Both the position numbers and the translations under genes were made by a program. The notes under the pieces were generated by a model. It saw only the letters and a list, made by a program, of their open reading frames with translations, had not been told where the DNA came from and searched no databases. Shown here one piece after another: positions 7,364 to 14,966 of a DNA stretch of 20,417 nucleotides. The stretch comes from Mariprofundus sp. (GTDB lineage: Bacteria > Pseudomonadota > Zetaproteobacteria > Mariprofundales > Mariprofundaceae): positions 1 through 20,417 of the forward strand of contig JAUZQH010000227.1 in NCBI GenBank assembly GCA_030951065.1, written 5' to 3'. Each line of letters starts with the position of its first letter. Positions within the stretch are counted from its first letter, which is position 1.

Positions 7364-8176
7364 TTAACTGCAATCACAAACTGACCATCGCAGGAATTCA
7401 CGGCTTTCAATCCGGTTCGGGTGTTTAAAGAACAATTTGCTGTCGCCGGATTCGATCAGGCGTCCATCGCACATGAAGATGATTTTTCCGCCCAGCCGTT
7501 TTGCCTGCTCAATGTCGTGAGTGACGCACAGGACAGGCATGTTCTCTGACAGCTCAAGCAGCGATGCCTCAATGAACTGTCTGGAGCGAGGGTCGAGTGA
7601 TGCGGTTGGCTCATCAAGCAGCAGCATGTTTGGAGAAAGCATCAGCGCCCGGGCAATGCACAGGCGTTGTTGTTGGCCGACAGACAGCGTAGCGGCCTGA
7701 TCATGCAGACGATTTTTCACTTCATCCCAGAGCGCAGCCTGTTTTAAAACCTTTTTGATGCGGTTTTCCGGCATGTGGTTGCGATCTTTTCTGCTGAGTC
7801 CGAAGACGATATTTTGTTGAATTGAGCATGGAAACAGGGTTGGCTTTTGTGCAATCAGCCCAATGGTTCGGCGCAGTCCATCTTCACTATCCGGCCATTT
7901 ACGCACATCCCTGCCCATTATTTGCAAGTCGCCCTGCCACTGTGTGTGCAGCATATTCAGGCAGCGCAACAATGTACTTTTACCCGCGCCGGATGGTCCG
8001 ATCAGGACATTTATCCCCTGTGCCGGAAGGGAAAATGAAATGTCCCGAAGAATATTTTTACCCTCAAGTGCAAGGCTCAGCCTTGATGCATGCAGGCTGA
8101 TGTCTCCGGCATCATGAGCGGCAACCTGTTGTGGAGCCGCTGCCGCTATGGCTGTTATTTTTTTCTTGGTGTTCAT
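7364..8176 (-). CDS. pstB: Phosphate ABC transporter ATP-binding protein
   Basis: PstB is the cytoplasmic ATPase that powers the PstSCAB phosphate importer. The 270 residues carry Walker A GPSGAGKST (60-68), the Q-loop IAQKPTLFP (108-116), the signature LSVGQQQR (164-171), Walker B LLLDEP (185-190) and H220 in VTHD. The signature reads LSVGQ rather than the usual LSGGQ. The first ~25 residues are low-complexity and precede the ABC domain. I start it at the ATG 8174-8176, which overlaps the pstA TGA (ATGA); the reading frame is open further upstream, but that part only shadows pstA. The assignment to phosphate rests on the operon with pstS, pstC and pstA; the ABC domain alone would also fit a tungstate or molybdate type. 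Confidence 0.9.
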   Translation of the reverse strand: MNTKKKITAIAAAAPQQVAAHDAGDISLHASRLSLALEGKNILRDISFSLPAQGINVLIGPSGAGKSTLLRCLNMLHTQWQGDLQIMGRDVRKWPDSEDGLRRTIGLIAQKPTLFPCSIQQNIVFGLSRKDRNHMPENRIKKVLKQAALWDEVKNRLHDQAATLSVGQQQRLCIARALMLSPNMLLLDEPTASLDPRSRQFIEASLLELSENMPVLCVTHDIEQAKRLGGKIIFMCDGRLIESGDSKLFFKHPNRIESREFLRWSVCDCS

Positions 8177-9003
8177 CCATTCATCCTGATGTTCCGTAAT
8201 GCAGAGGCACCAAAGCTGAGGGCTGTCACAAGTATGATCAGAATCACCGCCGATGCCCATGCAATATCCACAGCCTCGGCATTTGCACCTTCCTGCGCCA
8301 GATAAAAAAGATGTGTTTGCAAACTGGTGACGGGCGAAAACAGGGAATCCGGCCATGATACACCGGAGAATACTGTGGCCGTGAATAAGATTGGTGCGGT
8401 TTCCGACAGGGCGCGTGCCATACCCAGAAGCAGTCCGGTCATCAGCGCCGGCCATGCAGCAGGGAGCCAGACGCGCCTGATCAGTTGACCGTTGCTTAAT
8501 CCCAATGCTCTGGCCGCTGCGGTTTTTTCAGACGGAATGCGTTTAATGGCATTGACACTGTTCATCAACAACATGGGCAGAATGATGACTGCAAGAATGA
8601 CCATGCCGGTGAGCAGGCTGATACCCCAGTGCAGCATATGAACGAGCACAATCAAACCGCACAGGCCGTAAACAATCGGTGGAATACCAACCAGCAGGTG
8701 CATGATACCCAGCAATGCCTTCCGTTGTCTGATATTGGCGGCCAATGCATAAAACAGCGTGCCGCCCAGTGCTACGGGCGCAGCCAGCAGGCACGCGCCC
8801 AGCATCAGTAGCAGGGAGCCGGTAATCTGGGGCCACAATGCAGAGATACTGCCAAATGCTGCATCCTGACTGCTACCGGACAGCATGGCCCAATCCAGCG
8901 CCGGGATGCCTTTGAATAGAATGTATAACAGGCAAGCCGCAGGCAGCAGCAGCGCGGGCAGTGCCAGCATGATGGTCAGTGTTTTGGCGCAACGTTCGTT
9001 CAT
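8173..9003 (-). CDS. pstA: Phosphate ABC transporter permease PstA
   Basis: PstA is one of the two inner-membrane permease subunits of the phosphate importer. The 276-residue protein has about six hydrophobic segments. The family segment LLVGIPPIVYG is at 103-113, and the cytoplasmic EAA loop that docks on PstB is at about 162-185 (AAARALGLSNGQLIRR then LPAAWPAL). The start codon shares one base with the pstC stop (TGATG), and the stop overlaps pstB (ATGA). These contacts indicate coupled translation of the complex. PstA and PstC are paralogues; this one is called PstA because it follows pstC directly, precedes pstB and has the shorter first periplasmic segment. Confidence 0.93.
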   Translation of the reverse strand: MNERCAKTLTIMLALPALLLPAACLLYILFKGIPALDWAMLSGSSQDAAFGSISALWPQITGSLLLMLGACLLAAPVALGGTLFYALAANIRQRKALLGIMHLLVGIPPIVYGLCGLIVLVHMLHWGISLLTGMVILAVIILPMLLMNSVNAIKRIPSEKTAAARALGLSNGQLIRRVWLPAAWPALMTGLLLGMARALSETAPILFTATVFSGVSWPDSLFSPVTSLQTHLFYLAQEGANAEAVDIAWASAVILIILVTALSFGASALRNIRMNG

Positions 9004-9857
9004 CAGGGCCTGTTCACACTGATTTTGTCTGAGCGTATATGGGCCAGCATGCTGATGGTAATTGTGATCAGTGCCAGTAGCAGGCCACAGGCCATCAGGG
9101 CGGAGAAGTGCATGGAGCCGAATGCTGATTCGCCGATTTCCCGGCCAATACGCGAAGTCAGCGTCTGGGCCGGTGCGAGCAGATTATACCACGGGTCGGG
9201 AATGCGATCCATGGAGCCAACGACCAGCATGACGGCCATGGTTTCCCCCAGCGCCCGACCCAGTGCAAGCAGAATGCCGGAACGGATACCCGGCCAGGCC
9301 TGAGGCAGCAGTACGCGCCACAGGCGAGCGCTCCATCCCATGCCGAGGCTGGCTGCGGTATCACGTTGATGGCTACTGACTTCGCACAGTGCATCCTGGG
9401 TCATGACCATGATGGTCGGTAACACCATGACCGATAGCAACAGGCCGGCAGCCAGCAGATTGTGGCCGGTAAGCAGATGCAGGTTTGACTGCAGCAAGGG
9501 CAGCAGTATCCACAAGCCCAGCAGCCCGTACACTACCGATGGAATTCCGGCCAGTAATTCCATGCCGCTACGCATCAGACTGCGCCATGGGCCGGGCAAT
9601 ATTTCGGTGCTCATCACAGCTGCTGCCAGCCCGGTGGGAATGGCGATAGCCAGTGCAATCAGTGCTGCCCAAAAGCTGCCAATGATGGCGGCAGCCAGGC
9701 CGAACAGATGCTCGTAGGGATACCAGTCACCGGAAAGTAACGGGTTTAAACCATCGTGTTGCCAGTATGGCCACGACTGCTGCAACAGGAATCCCAGCAT
9801 CACCACGACCACAAGCAGACTGATCAGTGCAGATGTTCGCATCCATAAGTTAAGCAT
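9003..9857 (-). CDS. pstC: Phosphate ABC transporter permease PstC
   Basis: PstC is the partner inner-membrane permease. The 284 residues include a first helix at about 8-25, a periplasmic stretch ending in DWYPYEHLFG typical of PstC, and then five more hydrophobic segments. ELLAGIPSVVYG is at 100-111 and the EAA loop is at about 167-190 (TAASLGMGWSARLWRV then LPQAWPG). The segment ALGRALGETMAV (198-209) is also characteristic. It starts 17 bases after pstS; the ribosome-binding site in front of the ATG is weak, and a second ATG five codons on is possible. Its stop overlaps the pstA start. Confidence 0.94.
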   Translation of the reverse strand: MLNLWMRTSALISLLVVVVMLGFLLQQSWPYWQHDGLNPLLSGDWYPYEHLFGLAAAIIGSFWAALIALAIAIPTGLAAAVMSTEILPGPWRSLMRSGMELLAGIPSVVYGLLGLWILLPLLQSNLHLLTGHNLLAAGLLLSVMVLPTIMVMTQDALCEVSSHQRDTAASLGMGWSARLWRVLLPQAWPGIRSGILLALGRALGETMAVMLVVGSMDRIPDPWYNLLAPAQTLTSRIGREIGESAFGSMHFSALMACGLLLALITITISMLAHIRSDKISVNRP

Positions 9858-9874
9858 AGGCGGCTACAGTACGA

Positions 9875-10705
9875 TTAGCGTACCGGCAGGTAACCCGACT
9901 TTTTGACGATGGCCTGCCCTTGCGGTGACAGCAGGAAGTTGGCGAACTCGCGTGCTTCAGGCGGGCCTTTTTTGGATAACAGGATATGCAGGCTGCGGCT
10001 TATCGGGTAACTGCTATCGCGCACATGCCCAATATCGGGGAATATGGCTTTATTGCCCTCGCCAACTGCAATGCCGCGTACGTCATCATTGAGCCATGCA
10101 TTGGATAACATGCCGATGGCCTGGTCGCTGTGTGCAACCAGCGCCTGCTCTTCATTGTTGGATCCTGAAATGACTGATGCGCCCGGTGCACGGGCGTGTG
10201 CATCTCCCAGCACAGCTTCGGCAAAAACATGGCGCGTGCCACGGCTGGCTTCCTTATCGATCACAAGGATTTGAGCATCCGGCCCGCCGAGCGTTTCCCA
10301 GTTCTTGATTTTACCGCGATAGATATCCGCGATTTGCCTGAGTGACAACTGATGCACGCCGCCGACATAGACGGCTTTGGATACCACCACGGCTACGGCA
10401 TCTTTGGCGATGGTTAACACATCGACTTTACCATTTAATTTGGCAGCTTCTTCTGCGTCAATTTCGCGTGATGCCATGCCGATATCTGCCGTATGCTGAA
10501 TCATCGATGCGATCCCGACCCCTGAGCCACCACCGGATACAGTAATGGTCACATCCGGGTGTTGCCGGTGATAGGCCGCAGCCGCTGTAGAAACCACAGG
10601 CAATACGGTCGTGGAGCCTGCTGCGTGCAGTGTGACAGCTGCAGCGTCATGAGCCTGAGCGCCCAGAAATACGGCTGCCAGAATGAAATATGATATGCGT
10701 TGCAT
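9875..10705 (-). CDS. pstS: Periplasmic phosphate-binding protein
   Basis: PstS captures phosphate in the periplasm and delivers it to PstCA. The 276-residue precursor has a signal peptide (basic MQR, hydrophobic 4-18, likely cut after AQA at 18 or AAA at 23) and no lipobox. Phosphate-site motifs are GSTTVLP (30-36), SGGGSGVGI (57-65), SR (79-80) and SRGTR (154-158). The protein belongs to the shorter PstS class, below the ~340 residues of the E. coli form. The ATG is preceded by a strong GGAGGA six bases upstream. The 70-base gap to feoB contains a hairpin but no sequence I would accept as a Pho box. phoB, phoR and phoU are not in view. Confidence 0.94.
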   Translation of the reverse strand: MQRISYFILAAVFLGAQAHDAAAVTLHAAGSTTVLPVVSTAAAAYHRQHPDVTITVSGGGSGVGIASMIQHTADIGMASREIDAEEAAKLNGKVDVLTIAKDAVAVVVSKAVYVGGVHQLSLRQIADIYRGKIKNWETLGGPDAQILVIDKEASRGTRHVFAEAVLGDAHARAPGASVISGSNNEEQALVAHSDQAIGMLSNAWLNDDVRGIAVGEGNKAIFPDIGHVRDSSYPISRSLHILLSKKGPPEAREFANFLLSPQGQAIVKKSGYLPVR

Positions 10706-10727
10706 GGGATTCCTCCGGGAAAGGTTT

Positions 10728-10755
10728 CCACCACGAGGATGGTATGCAGTGGTGG
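10728..10755. repeat. Stem-loop in the feoB-pstS gap
   Basis: CCACCAC (10728-10734) and GTGGTGG (10749-10755) are perfect 7-bp inverted arms around a 14-base loop. On the transcribed (minus) strand the hairpin forms between the feoB stop and the pstS ribosome-binding site. No T-run follows, so processing, mRNA stability or partial attenuation is more likely than full termination. Confidence 0.5.
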
Positions 10756-10775
10756 TCTTTGGAGCACGGAATTAC

Positions 10776-12854
10776 TTACATTGAAAATAGACTGATGCCG
10801 GTCAGGAAAAAACGAACAGCAAGTGCGACGACAAGTGCAACGCCGATGGATAGGGCAACGGAAAATAACGCATCCTTGCGGCCAATCACTTTAACCATGA
10901 CAGCAAACGTGGATATACAGGGAATATAAAACAGCAGGAAAACAAGAAAGGTGGATATCTGAATCCAGTCGAGTACCTGTCCGACGTCAAACGTGCCGAG
11001 TGCCTGATAGATCATCACCAGCGATAACTCTTTGCGCAGAACGCCAAACAGAATCGGGACACCGAGCACCATCGGCAAGCCCAGGGTCCAGGTGGTGACA
11101 GGTGCAAGGGCTGCATTGATGACCTGATCGCCACCCATGAATTGCAGCAGTGCCAGTACAATGCTGCCACCGACCAGCAACGGCAATACAATGGTCACAA
11201 TATCGCGGGTGCGTTGCCATGTGGAGGAAAGCAGCGATTGGGTTTTTGGCCAGGCATAGGACGGTATCTCCTGAATCAGACCGGGGCTGATTTCAGGGTA
11301 GCGATGTGAGAGCAGCCGCCCGAGCAGAGCAATCACCAGCAGACTTAAGATGAAGAGCAGGAATACACCCGTGGCACCAAGATACTTGGCCCCCAGTGCC
11401 AGCACGACAGCCGAACGCGCCGAGCATGGTACAAACGTGATCAACAGGGATGCAACGACACGATCCCGTCCACTGGTCAATCCTTTGGTAGCGGCGATGG
11501 CCGGTACATTGCATCCCAGACCCAGCAGAAATGGCACAGCCACTCTGCCATGCAAACCGATCGTATGGAAAAAGCGGTCCACCACAAATGCGATCCGGTG
11601 CATGATGCCGCTTTCTTCCAGTGCCACCAGCATCAAGACCAGTGGCAGCATATAGGGTACGACAATACCGATCAGGCCGATCAGACCATCGGCAATGGCG
11701 CGGCCAACCACACCGGTCGCTGTATCCGGTTGCCAGGCGGATATCATAGAAGCCAATTTGGCAGAAGATATGGCATCCAGCCCTGTACTGACTTCAAATA
11801 CCATGAACAGAACGGCGGCGAATACAGCCAGGGAACCGACCAGCCCCCAGTGGGGATGCAGGAATAGCATATCCATGCGATCTTCCCAGCTGATTTTTGG
11901 TTTGTGTACGTTATGTACCACTTCATGAAACAGACTCATGGCGCGATGATGCCGGTCGGCCTTGACCTCTTCGCTCAATGTTCTCGGTAAAACACGGTCT
12001 GCCTGTTCACGCAGGGCATGGATACCGGGCGCGACATCGGGGAAATGATGTTTAATTTCACTGCGCAGATAATTATCATGCTCCAGCAAATTCATGGTCA
12101 GCATGTTGGCAGGAATGGAAAATGCCTGTTGAATTTCCGGCCGGTCGATTTCTTTGTGCAAACGATTCGCCCATTGCTGGATATGCGGACTGGGTGGCTG
12201 AGGTAACGGGCAAACCGGGTCGCGGCCGGACTGCAGGACACGCTCAAACAGTTTTTCCAGACCATGTCCTTTCAGGGCAACCGTTGGAATCACCGGAGCA
12301 CCGAGTTTTTCGGACAATGTATTGATGTCGATTTCAATACCCTTTCGATGCGCCTCATCCATCATATTCAGTGCAATCACAACCGGTAGCCCCAATTCCG
12401 AGAGTTCCAGCGACAGTTCCAGACTTTGCTGTAATGCGCTGGCATCGATCACCTGTACCAGCACATCGGGTCGGGGAAACGGGGCGGGTGGCTCATGACG
12501 TTCGTGGCGTGAAACCAATGGGCGTGCATCACCCCAGAGCAGATATTTCAGTGCTTCCAGATCATCACCGGTCAAACCGCGCAGAGATGCCAAACCGGGC
12601 AGATCAACCAGATGAATTTCATCCACACCAATCTGAACCGGGCATTCGGCATAGGGTTTATGGGTACCGCTCAGTTTTCCGGTGCGATAGCGGGTACTGG
12701 CTACAGCATGAAAAATCGTACTCTTGCCACTGTTGGGGTAGCCAACCAGTGCCACCCGAAGGCGGTCATCGCCGCGATAGACATGGTCGTGCAGCGTGAT
12801 CGGGCTGGAAATTTCGGAAAAGGCCTGTTTTGACACAGATTCACACTGATGCAA
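10776..12854 (-). CDS. feoB: FeoB-family ferrous iron transporter
   Basis: FeoB imports Fe(II) through the inner membrane and has a cytoplasmic GTPase-like domain. In the 692 residues I see the G domain: G1 GYPNSGKS (38-45), G3 DLPG (84-87) and G4 NMMDEA (163-168). A spacer follows and then a multi-helix core with both gate signatures, GLGCNVPA (445-452, C448) and PCSAR (476-480, C477). The switch I/G2 region is unlike the usual NWPGVTVE type, reading GKLSGTHKP (59-67), and the first G1 asparagine is tyrosine. The protein is shorter than the 773-residue E. coli form. No ATG is available near the N-terminus: TTG at 12852-12854 or GTG six codons later must serve, and neither has a clear ribosome-binding site. 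No feoA or feoC lies beside it; pstS follows after 70 bases. Confidence 0.92.
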   Translation of the reverse strand: MHQCESVSKQAFSEISSPITLHDHVYRGDDRLRVALVGYPNSGKSTIFHAVASTRYRTGKLSGTHKPYAECPVQIGVDEIHLVDLPGLASLRGLTGDDLEALKYLLWGDARPLVSRHERHEPPAPFPRPDVLVQVIDASALQQSLELSLELSELGLPVVIALNMMDEAHRKGIEIDINTLSEKLGAPVIPTVALKGHGLEKLFERVLQSGRDPVCPLPQPPSPHIQQWANRLHKEIDRPEIQQAFSIPANMLTMNLLEHDNYLRSEIKHHFPDVAPGIHALREQADRVLPRTLSEEVKADRHHRAMSLFHEVVHNVHKPKISWEDRMDMLFLHPHWGLVGSLAVFAAVLFMVFEVSTGLDAISSAKLASMISAWQPDTATGVVGRAIADGLIGLIGIVVPYMLPLVLMLVALEESGIMHRIAFVVDRFFHTIGLHGRVAVPFLLGLGCNVPAIAATKGLTSGRDRVVASLLITFVPCSARSAVVLALGAKYLGATGVFLLFILSLLVIALLGRLLSHRYPEISPGLIQEIPSYAWPKTQSLLSSTWQRTRDIVTIVLPLLVGGSIVLALLQFMGGDQVINAALAPVTTWTLGLPMVLGVPILFGVLRKELSLVMIYQALGTFDVGQVLDWIQISTFLVFLLFYIPCISTFAVMVKVIGRKDALFSVALSIGVALVVALAVRFFLTGISLFSM

Positions 12855-13024
12855 GCACGTGCCAAGTCAAGTAAATGCAACCTGTATCCACCGCGCAGGA
12901 TGCGAAGAGATAACGGGTATATTTGGCCTGGCAGAAAACACGCCATGTCATTTCAAACTGGCAGACTGTGTGATTTCAACCCTGTGTTATCCGGATTATC
13001 TTCGAGCTCTTCATTGTGATGGAT

Positions 13025-13642
13025 TTACCCATGATCAGAAAAAATAACGCTATGGCGGCGAATAGCCTGTTCAACGCTGTCGCGACTGGCATCCAGACCG
13101 AGTGCCTGCATCGACGTGACCGGGGCATCGGACATGCCACAGGGAACAATGCCGGAGAAATGGCGCAGATTGGGATTGATGTTCAGGGCAATGCCGTGAA
13201 AGGTGATCCATTTACGGCAGCGTACGCCGACAGCGGCGATTTTTTTATTTTCAACCCAGACACCGATTCCGCGCGGATTTCTTACGGTGTGGATATCAAA
13301 ATCGGCCAGTGTGCGCATGATCATTTCTTCCAGACGTCGAACATGAGCATGTAAATCCTGTCCGGTTCTCAGGTCTGCAAGCACATAACAAATCAGTTGC
13401 CCCGGCCCGTGATAGGTCACCTCACCGCCGCGCCCGGTTGGGTATACCGCAATAGATTCGCCATCAATGTTGCGCGTCAGCACATCCGCCTCACTGCCGG
13501 AGGTACCGATAGTATAAAGCGGCGGATGCTCGGTAAGGATCAACGTCGATTTCGCTGTTCCCGCCAGAATAGCATCAACGAGGGATTCCTGTTCTGCAAT
13601 GGACTCCGGATAATCCTGTCTGTCGTGACGAATGATTTGCAT
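13025..13642 (-). CDS. lipB: Octanoyltransferase, lipoate biosynthesis
   Basis: LipB moves the octanoyl group from acyl carrier protein onto the lipoyl domains of pyruvate and 2-oxoglutarate dehydrogenases and GcvH, ready for LipA. The 205 residues are the normal size. Motifs are GRGGEVTYHGPGQLICY (70-86), the active-site lysine K134 in KIAAVGV, and the acyl-enzyme cysteine C168 in GIVPCGM. The ATG has no Shine-Dalgarno; TAGAAT six bases upstream suggests a leaderless or near-leaderless message, as for trpF. lipA is not in view. The 170 bases downstream to feoB hold no gene or clear terminator that I can see. Confidence 0.96.
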   Translation of the reverse strand: MQIIRHDRQDYPESIAEQESLVDAILAGTAKSTLILTEHPPLYTIGTSGSEADVLTRNIDGESIAVYPTGRGGEVTYHGPGQLICYVLADLRTGQDLHAHVRRLEEMIMRTLADFDIHTVRNPRGIGVWVENKKIAAVGVRCRKWITFHGIALNINPNLRHFSGIVPCGMSDAPVTSMQALGLDASRDSVEQAIRRHSVIFSDHG

Positions 13643-13648
13643 TGCCGT

Positions 13649-13654
13649 ATTCTA
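13649..13654 (-). promoter_or_regulatory. Candidate -10 box abutting lipB
   Basis: TAGAAT on the minus strand ends six bases before the lipB ATG. The -35 position at 17 bp (CGGAAT) is poor. The arrangement is the same as at trpF (TAGAAT-AC-x-GC-x-ATG). I infer transcription starting at or beside the start codon; the sequence alone cannot prove it. Confidence 0.4.
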
Positions 13655-13696
13655 ACCCGAATACAATGGAAATTCCGCCTTGTATCGACCCTCACA

Positions 13697-13724
13697 TTGA
13701 CCGGGACGCATTGCCCCATAGAAT
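13697..13724 (+). promoter_or_regulatory. Probable sigma-70 promoter of xseB-ispA-dxs
   Basis: TTGACC (13697-13702) and TAGAAT (13719-13724) are 16 bp apart, each one mismatch from consensus or close to it. The predicted start, near 13731, would give a leader of about 120 bases that contains the long hairpin at 13758-13831. It diverges from lipB. Confidence 0.6.
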
Positions 13725-13757
13725 CCAGCGTCCCCGTTTTGTATTAATATGAAACAA

Positions 13758-13831
13758 AACGCGGCTTGCATGGATATTTTCAACGCCGTGGTAATGTTTT
13801 ATACCACGGGGTGGAAAAGTCCATGCGCGTT
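13758..13831 (+). repeat. Long imperfect hairpin in the xseB leader
   Basis: Four pairs of inverted arms nest inside one another: AACGC/GCGTT (13758-13762, 13827-13831), GCATGGA/TCCATGC (13768-13774, 13820-13826), TTTTC/GAAAA (13777-13781, 13814-13818) and CCGTGGTA/TACCACGG (13786-13793, 13802-13809), with an eight-base loop. About 25 pairs form. It lies in the predicted 5' leader and ends 22 bases before the xseB start. It may be a regulatory leader structure or a palindromic repeat. I do not match it to a known riboswitch. Confidence 0.6.
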
Positions 13832-13853
13832 AAGGGCGAAGGAGTCAGCGGCT

Positions 13854-14069
13854 GTGAGTAAAGAACTCGACGTTAACACACTTACGTTTGAGCAGGCGCT
13901 GGCAGGCTTGACTGAACTGGTCGAGAAACTGGAATCGGGTGAACTGCCGCTGGAAGAAAGTGTCGCCGCCTTTGAGCAGGGTGTGAAACTTTCCCGTCGC
14001 TGTGAATCCCTGCTCGATCAGGCAGATCAGCGTTTGCAGATTCTGGGTGACAAAACATCTGCCGAATAA
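13854..14069 (+). CDS. xseB: Exodeoxyribonuclease VII small subunit
   Basis: XseB is the small subunit of exonuclease VII, a nuclease for single-stranded DNA; several copies bind one XseA. The 71-residue product begins at GTG 13854 ([14 protein letters not shown]), with GAAGGAG about nine bases upstream. The frame is open back to an ATG at 13749, but that would add 35 residues translated from the hairpin leader and give an unusual length. Recognisable features are [20 protein letters not shown] and [13 protein letters not shown], followed by a helical, coiled-coil-like tail. It stands six bases before ispA in the common xseB-ispA-dxs order. xseA is not in view. Confidence 0.93.
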   Translation: MSKELDVNTLTFEQALAGLTELVEKLESGELPLEESVAAFEQGVKLSRRCESLLDQADQRLQILGDKTSAE

Positions 14070-14075
14070 TCTCTG

Positions 14076-14966
14076 ATGCAATCACCTGAATTTCTCTCTG
14101 CATATGCAGGGAATATTGAAGATGCCCTGATTGAGGTGCTGGATGCGCGCAAATCCGTGGTCCCAGCCCGGTTGCTTGATGCCATGCGCTACAGTCTGTT
14201 GGCCGGTGGTAAACGTATACGTCCGGCTCTGTTGCTGGAGTGTTATGCGGCGTGTGGTGGCAAACGGCCTGAAATCGCCATGCCGGCGGCATTGGCTATT
14301 GAGTGTATTCATACCTATTCACTGATTCACGATGATTTGCCATGCATGGACGATGATGATTTGCGTCGCGGCAACCCCACGTGTCATAAACAATTCGATG
14401 AAGCTACAGCAGTGCTGGCAGCCGATGCATTGCAAACGCTGGCATTTGAGTTGCTGGCTGGTTCTGAACTGGATGCTGGGCTGCGCTGCAATCTGATACG
14501 CAAGCTGGCCATTGCAGCAGGATGTCAGGGTATGGTCGGCGGGCAAATGCTGGATATGCAGGCTGATAATGGCGACGATGACATGGATATTCTGGCTGTT
14601 GAACGCATTCATTTGCATAAAACAGGAGCATTATTGAGCTGGTGTTGTGAAGCGGGGGCGATACTTGCTGAGGCGGATCAAACGCAGTTGAATGCCTGTT
14701 CCCGCTATGGCAGGGCTGTCGGATTACTGTTCCAGATTGCTGACGATATTCTGGATGTGACTGCCAGTTCATCGGCTTTGGGTAAAAGTGCCGGTAAGGA
14801 TATGGCGCAAAACAAGGCAACCTATGTATCCGTGCTGGGTTTGCAGCGAGCCCGTGAAGTGGCCGGAGAAATGCAGGAACTGGCTGTGGATGCCTGTCGC
14901 CCGTTGGGTAAGCAGGCCGGGCATTTGCGGGCACTGGTTCATTATATTCAGGAGCGTGGCAAGTGA
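14076..14966 (+). CDS. ispA: Farnesyl/geranyl diphosphate synthase
   Basis: IspA condenses isopentenyl diphosphate with allylic diphosphates to make C10-C15 prenyl diphosphates for quinones and undecaprenyl carriers. The 296 residues match the short-chain bacterial type. The first aspartate-rich motif is DDLPCMDDDD (86-95), followed by LRRG, and the second is DDILD (223-227). GGKRIRP (44-50) binds IPP, and K182 lies in the conserved HKTG. The inserted pair between the aspartates of the first motif is typical of bacterial farnesyl diphosphate synthases, which favours C15 as product. Its TGA overlaps the dxs GTG. Confidence 0.95.
   Translation: MQSPEFLSAYAGNIEDALIEVLDARKSVVPARLLDAMRYSLLAGGKRIRPALLLECYAACGGKRPEIAMPAALAIECIHTYSLIHDDLPCMDDDDLRRGNPTCHKQFDEATAVLAADALQTLAFELLAGSELDAGLRCNLIRKLAIAAGCQGMVGGQMLDMQADNGDDDMDILAVERIHLHKTGALLSWCCEAGAILAEADQTQLNACSRYGRAVGLLFQIADDILDVTASSSALGKSAGKDMAQNKATYVSVLGLQRAREVAGEMQELAVDACRPLGKQAGHLRALVHYIQERGK

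Noticed and set aside
8177..8455. N-terminal extension of PstB to 363 residues
   Set aside because: The extra part only shadows pstA in another frame; the ATG overlapping the pstA stop gives the normal family length.
9003..9020. 11-base word ATCAGTGTGAA shared by the pstC 3' end and the feoB 5' end
   Set aside because: Both copies lie in or at coding ends in different frames, without any wider similarity; probably chance.
12855..13024. A small feoA-like gene between feoB and lipB
   Set aside because: No frame on either strand shows FeoA character; only short, composition-random peptides result. An 8-base direct repeat CTGGCAGA is present but unconvincing.
13749..13853. N-terminal extension of XseB
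   Set aside because: It would translate the hairpin leader and make the protein 106 residues, beyond the family size, and the GTG at 13854 has its own ribosome-binding site.
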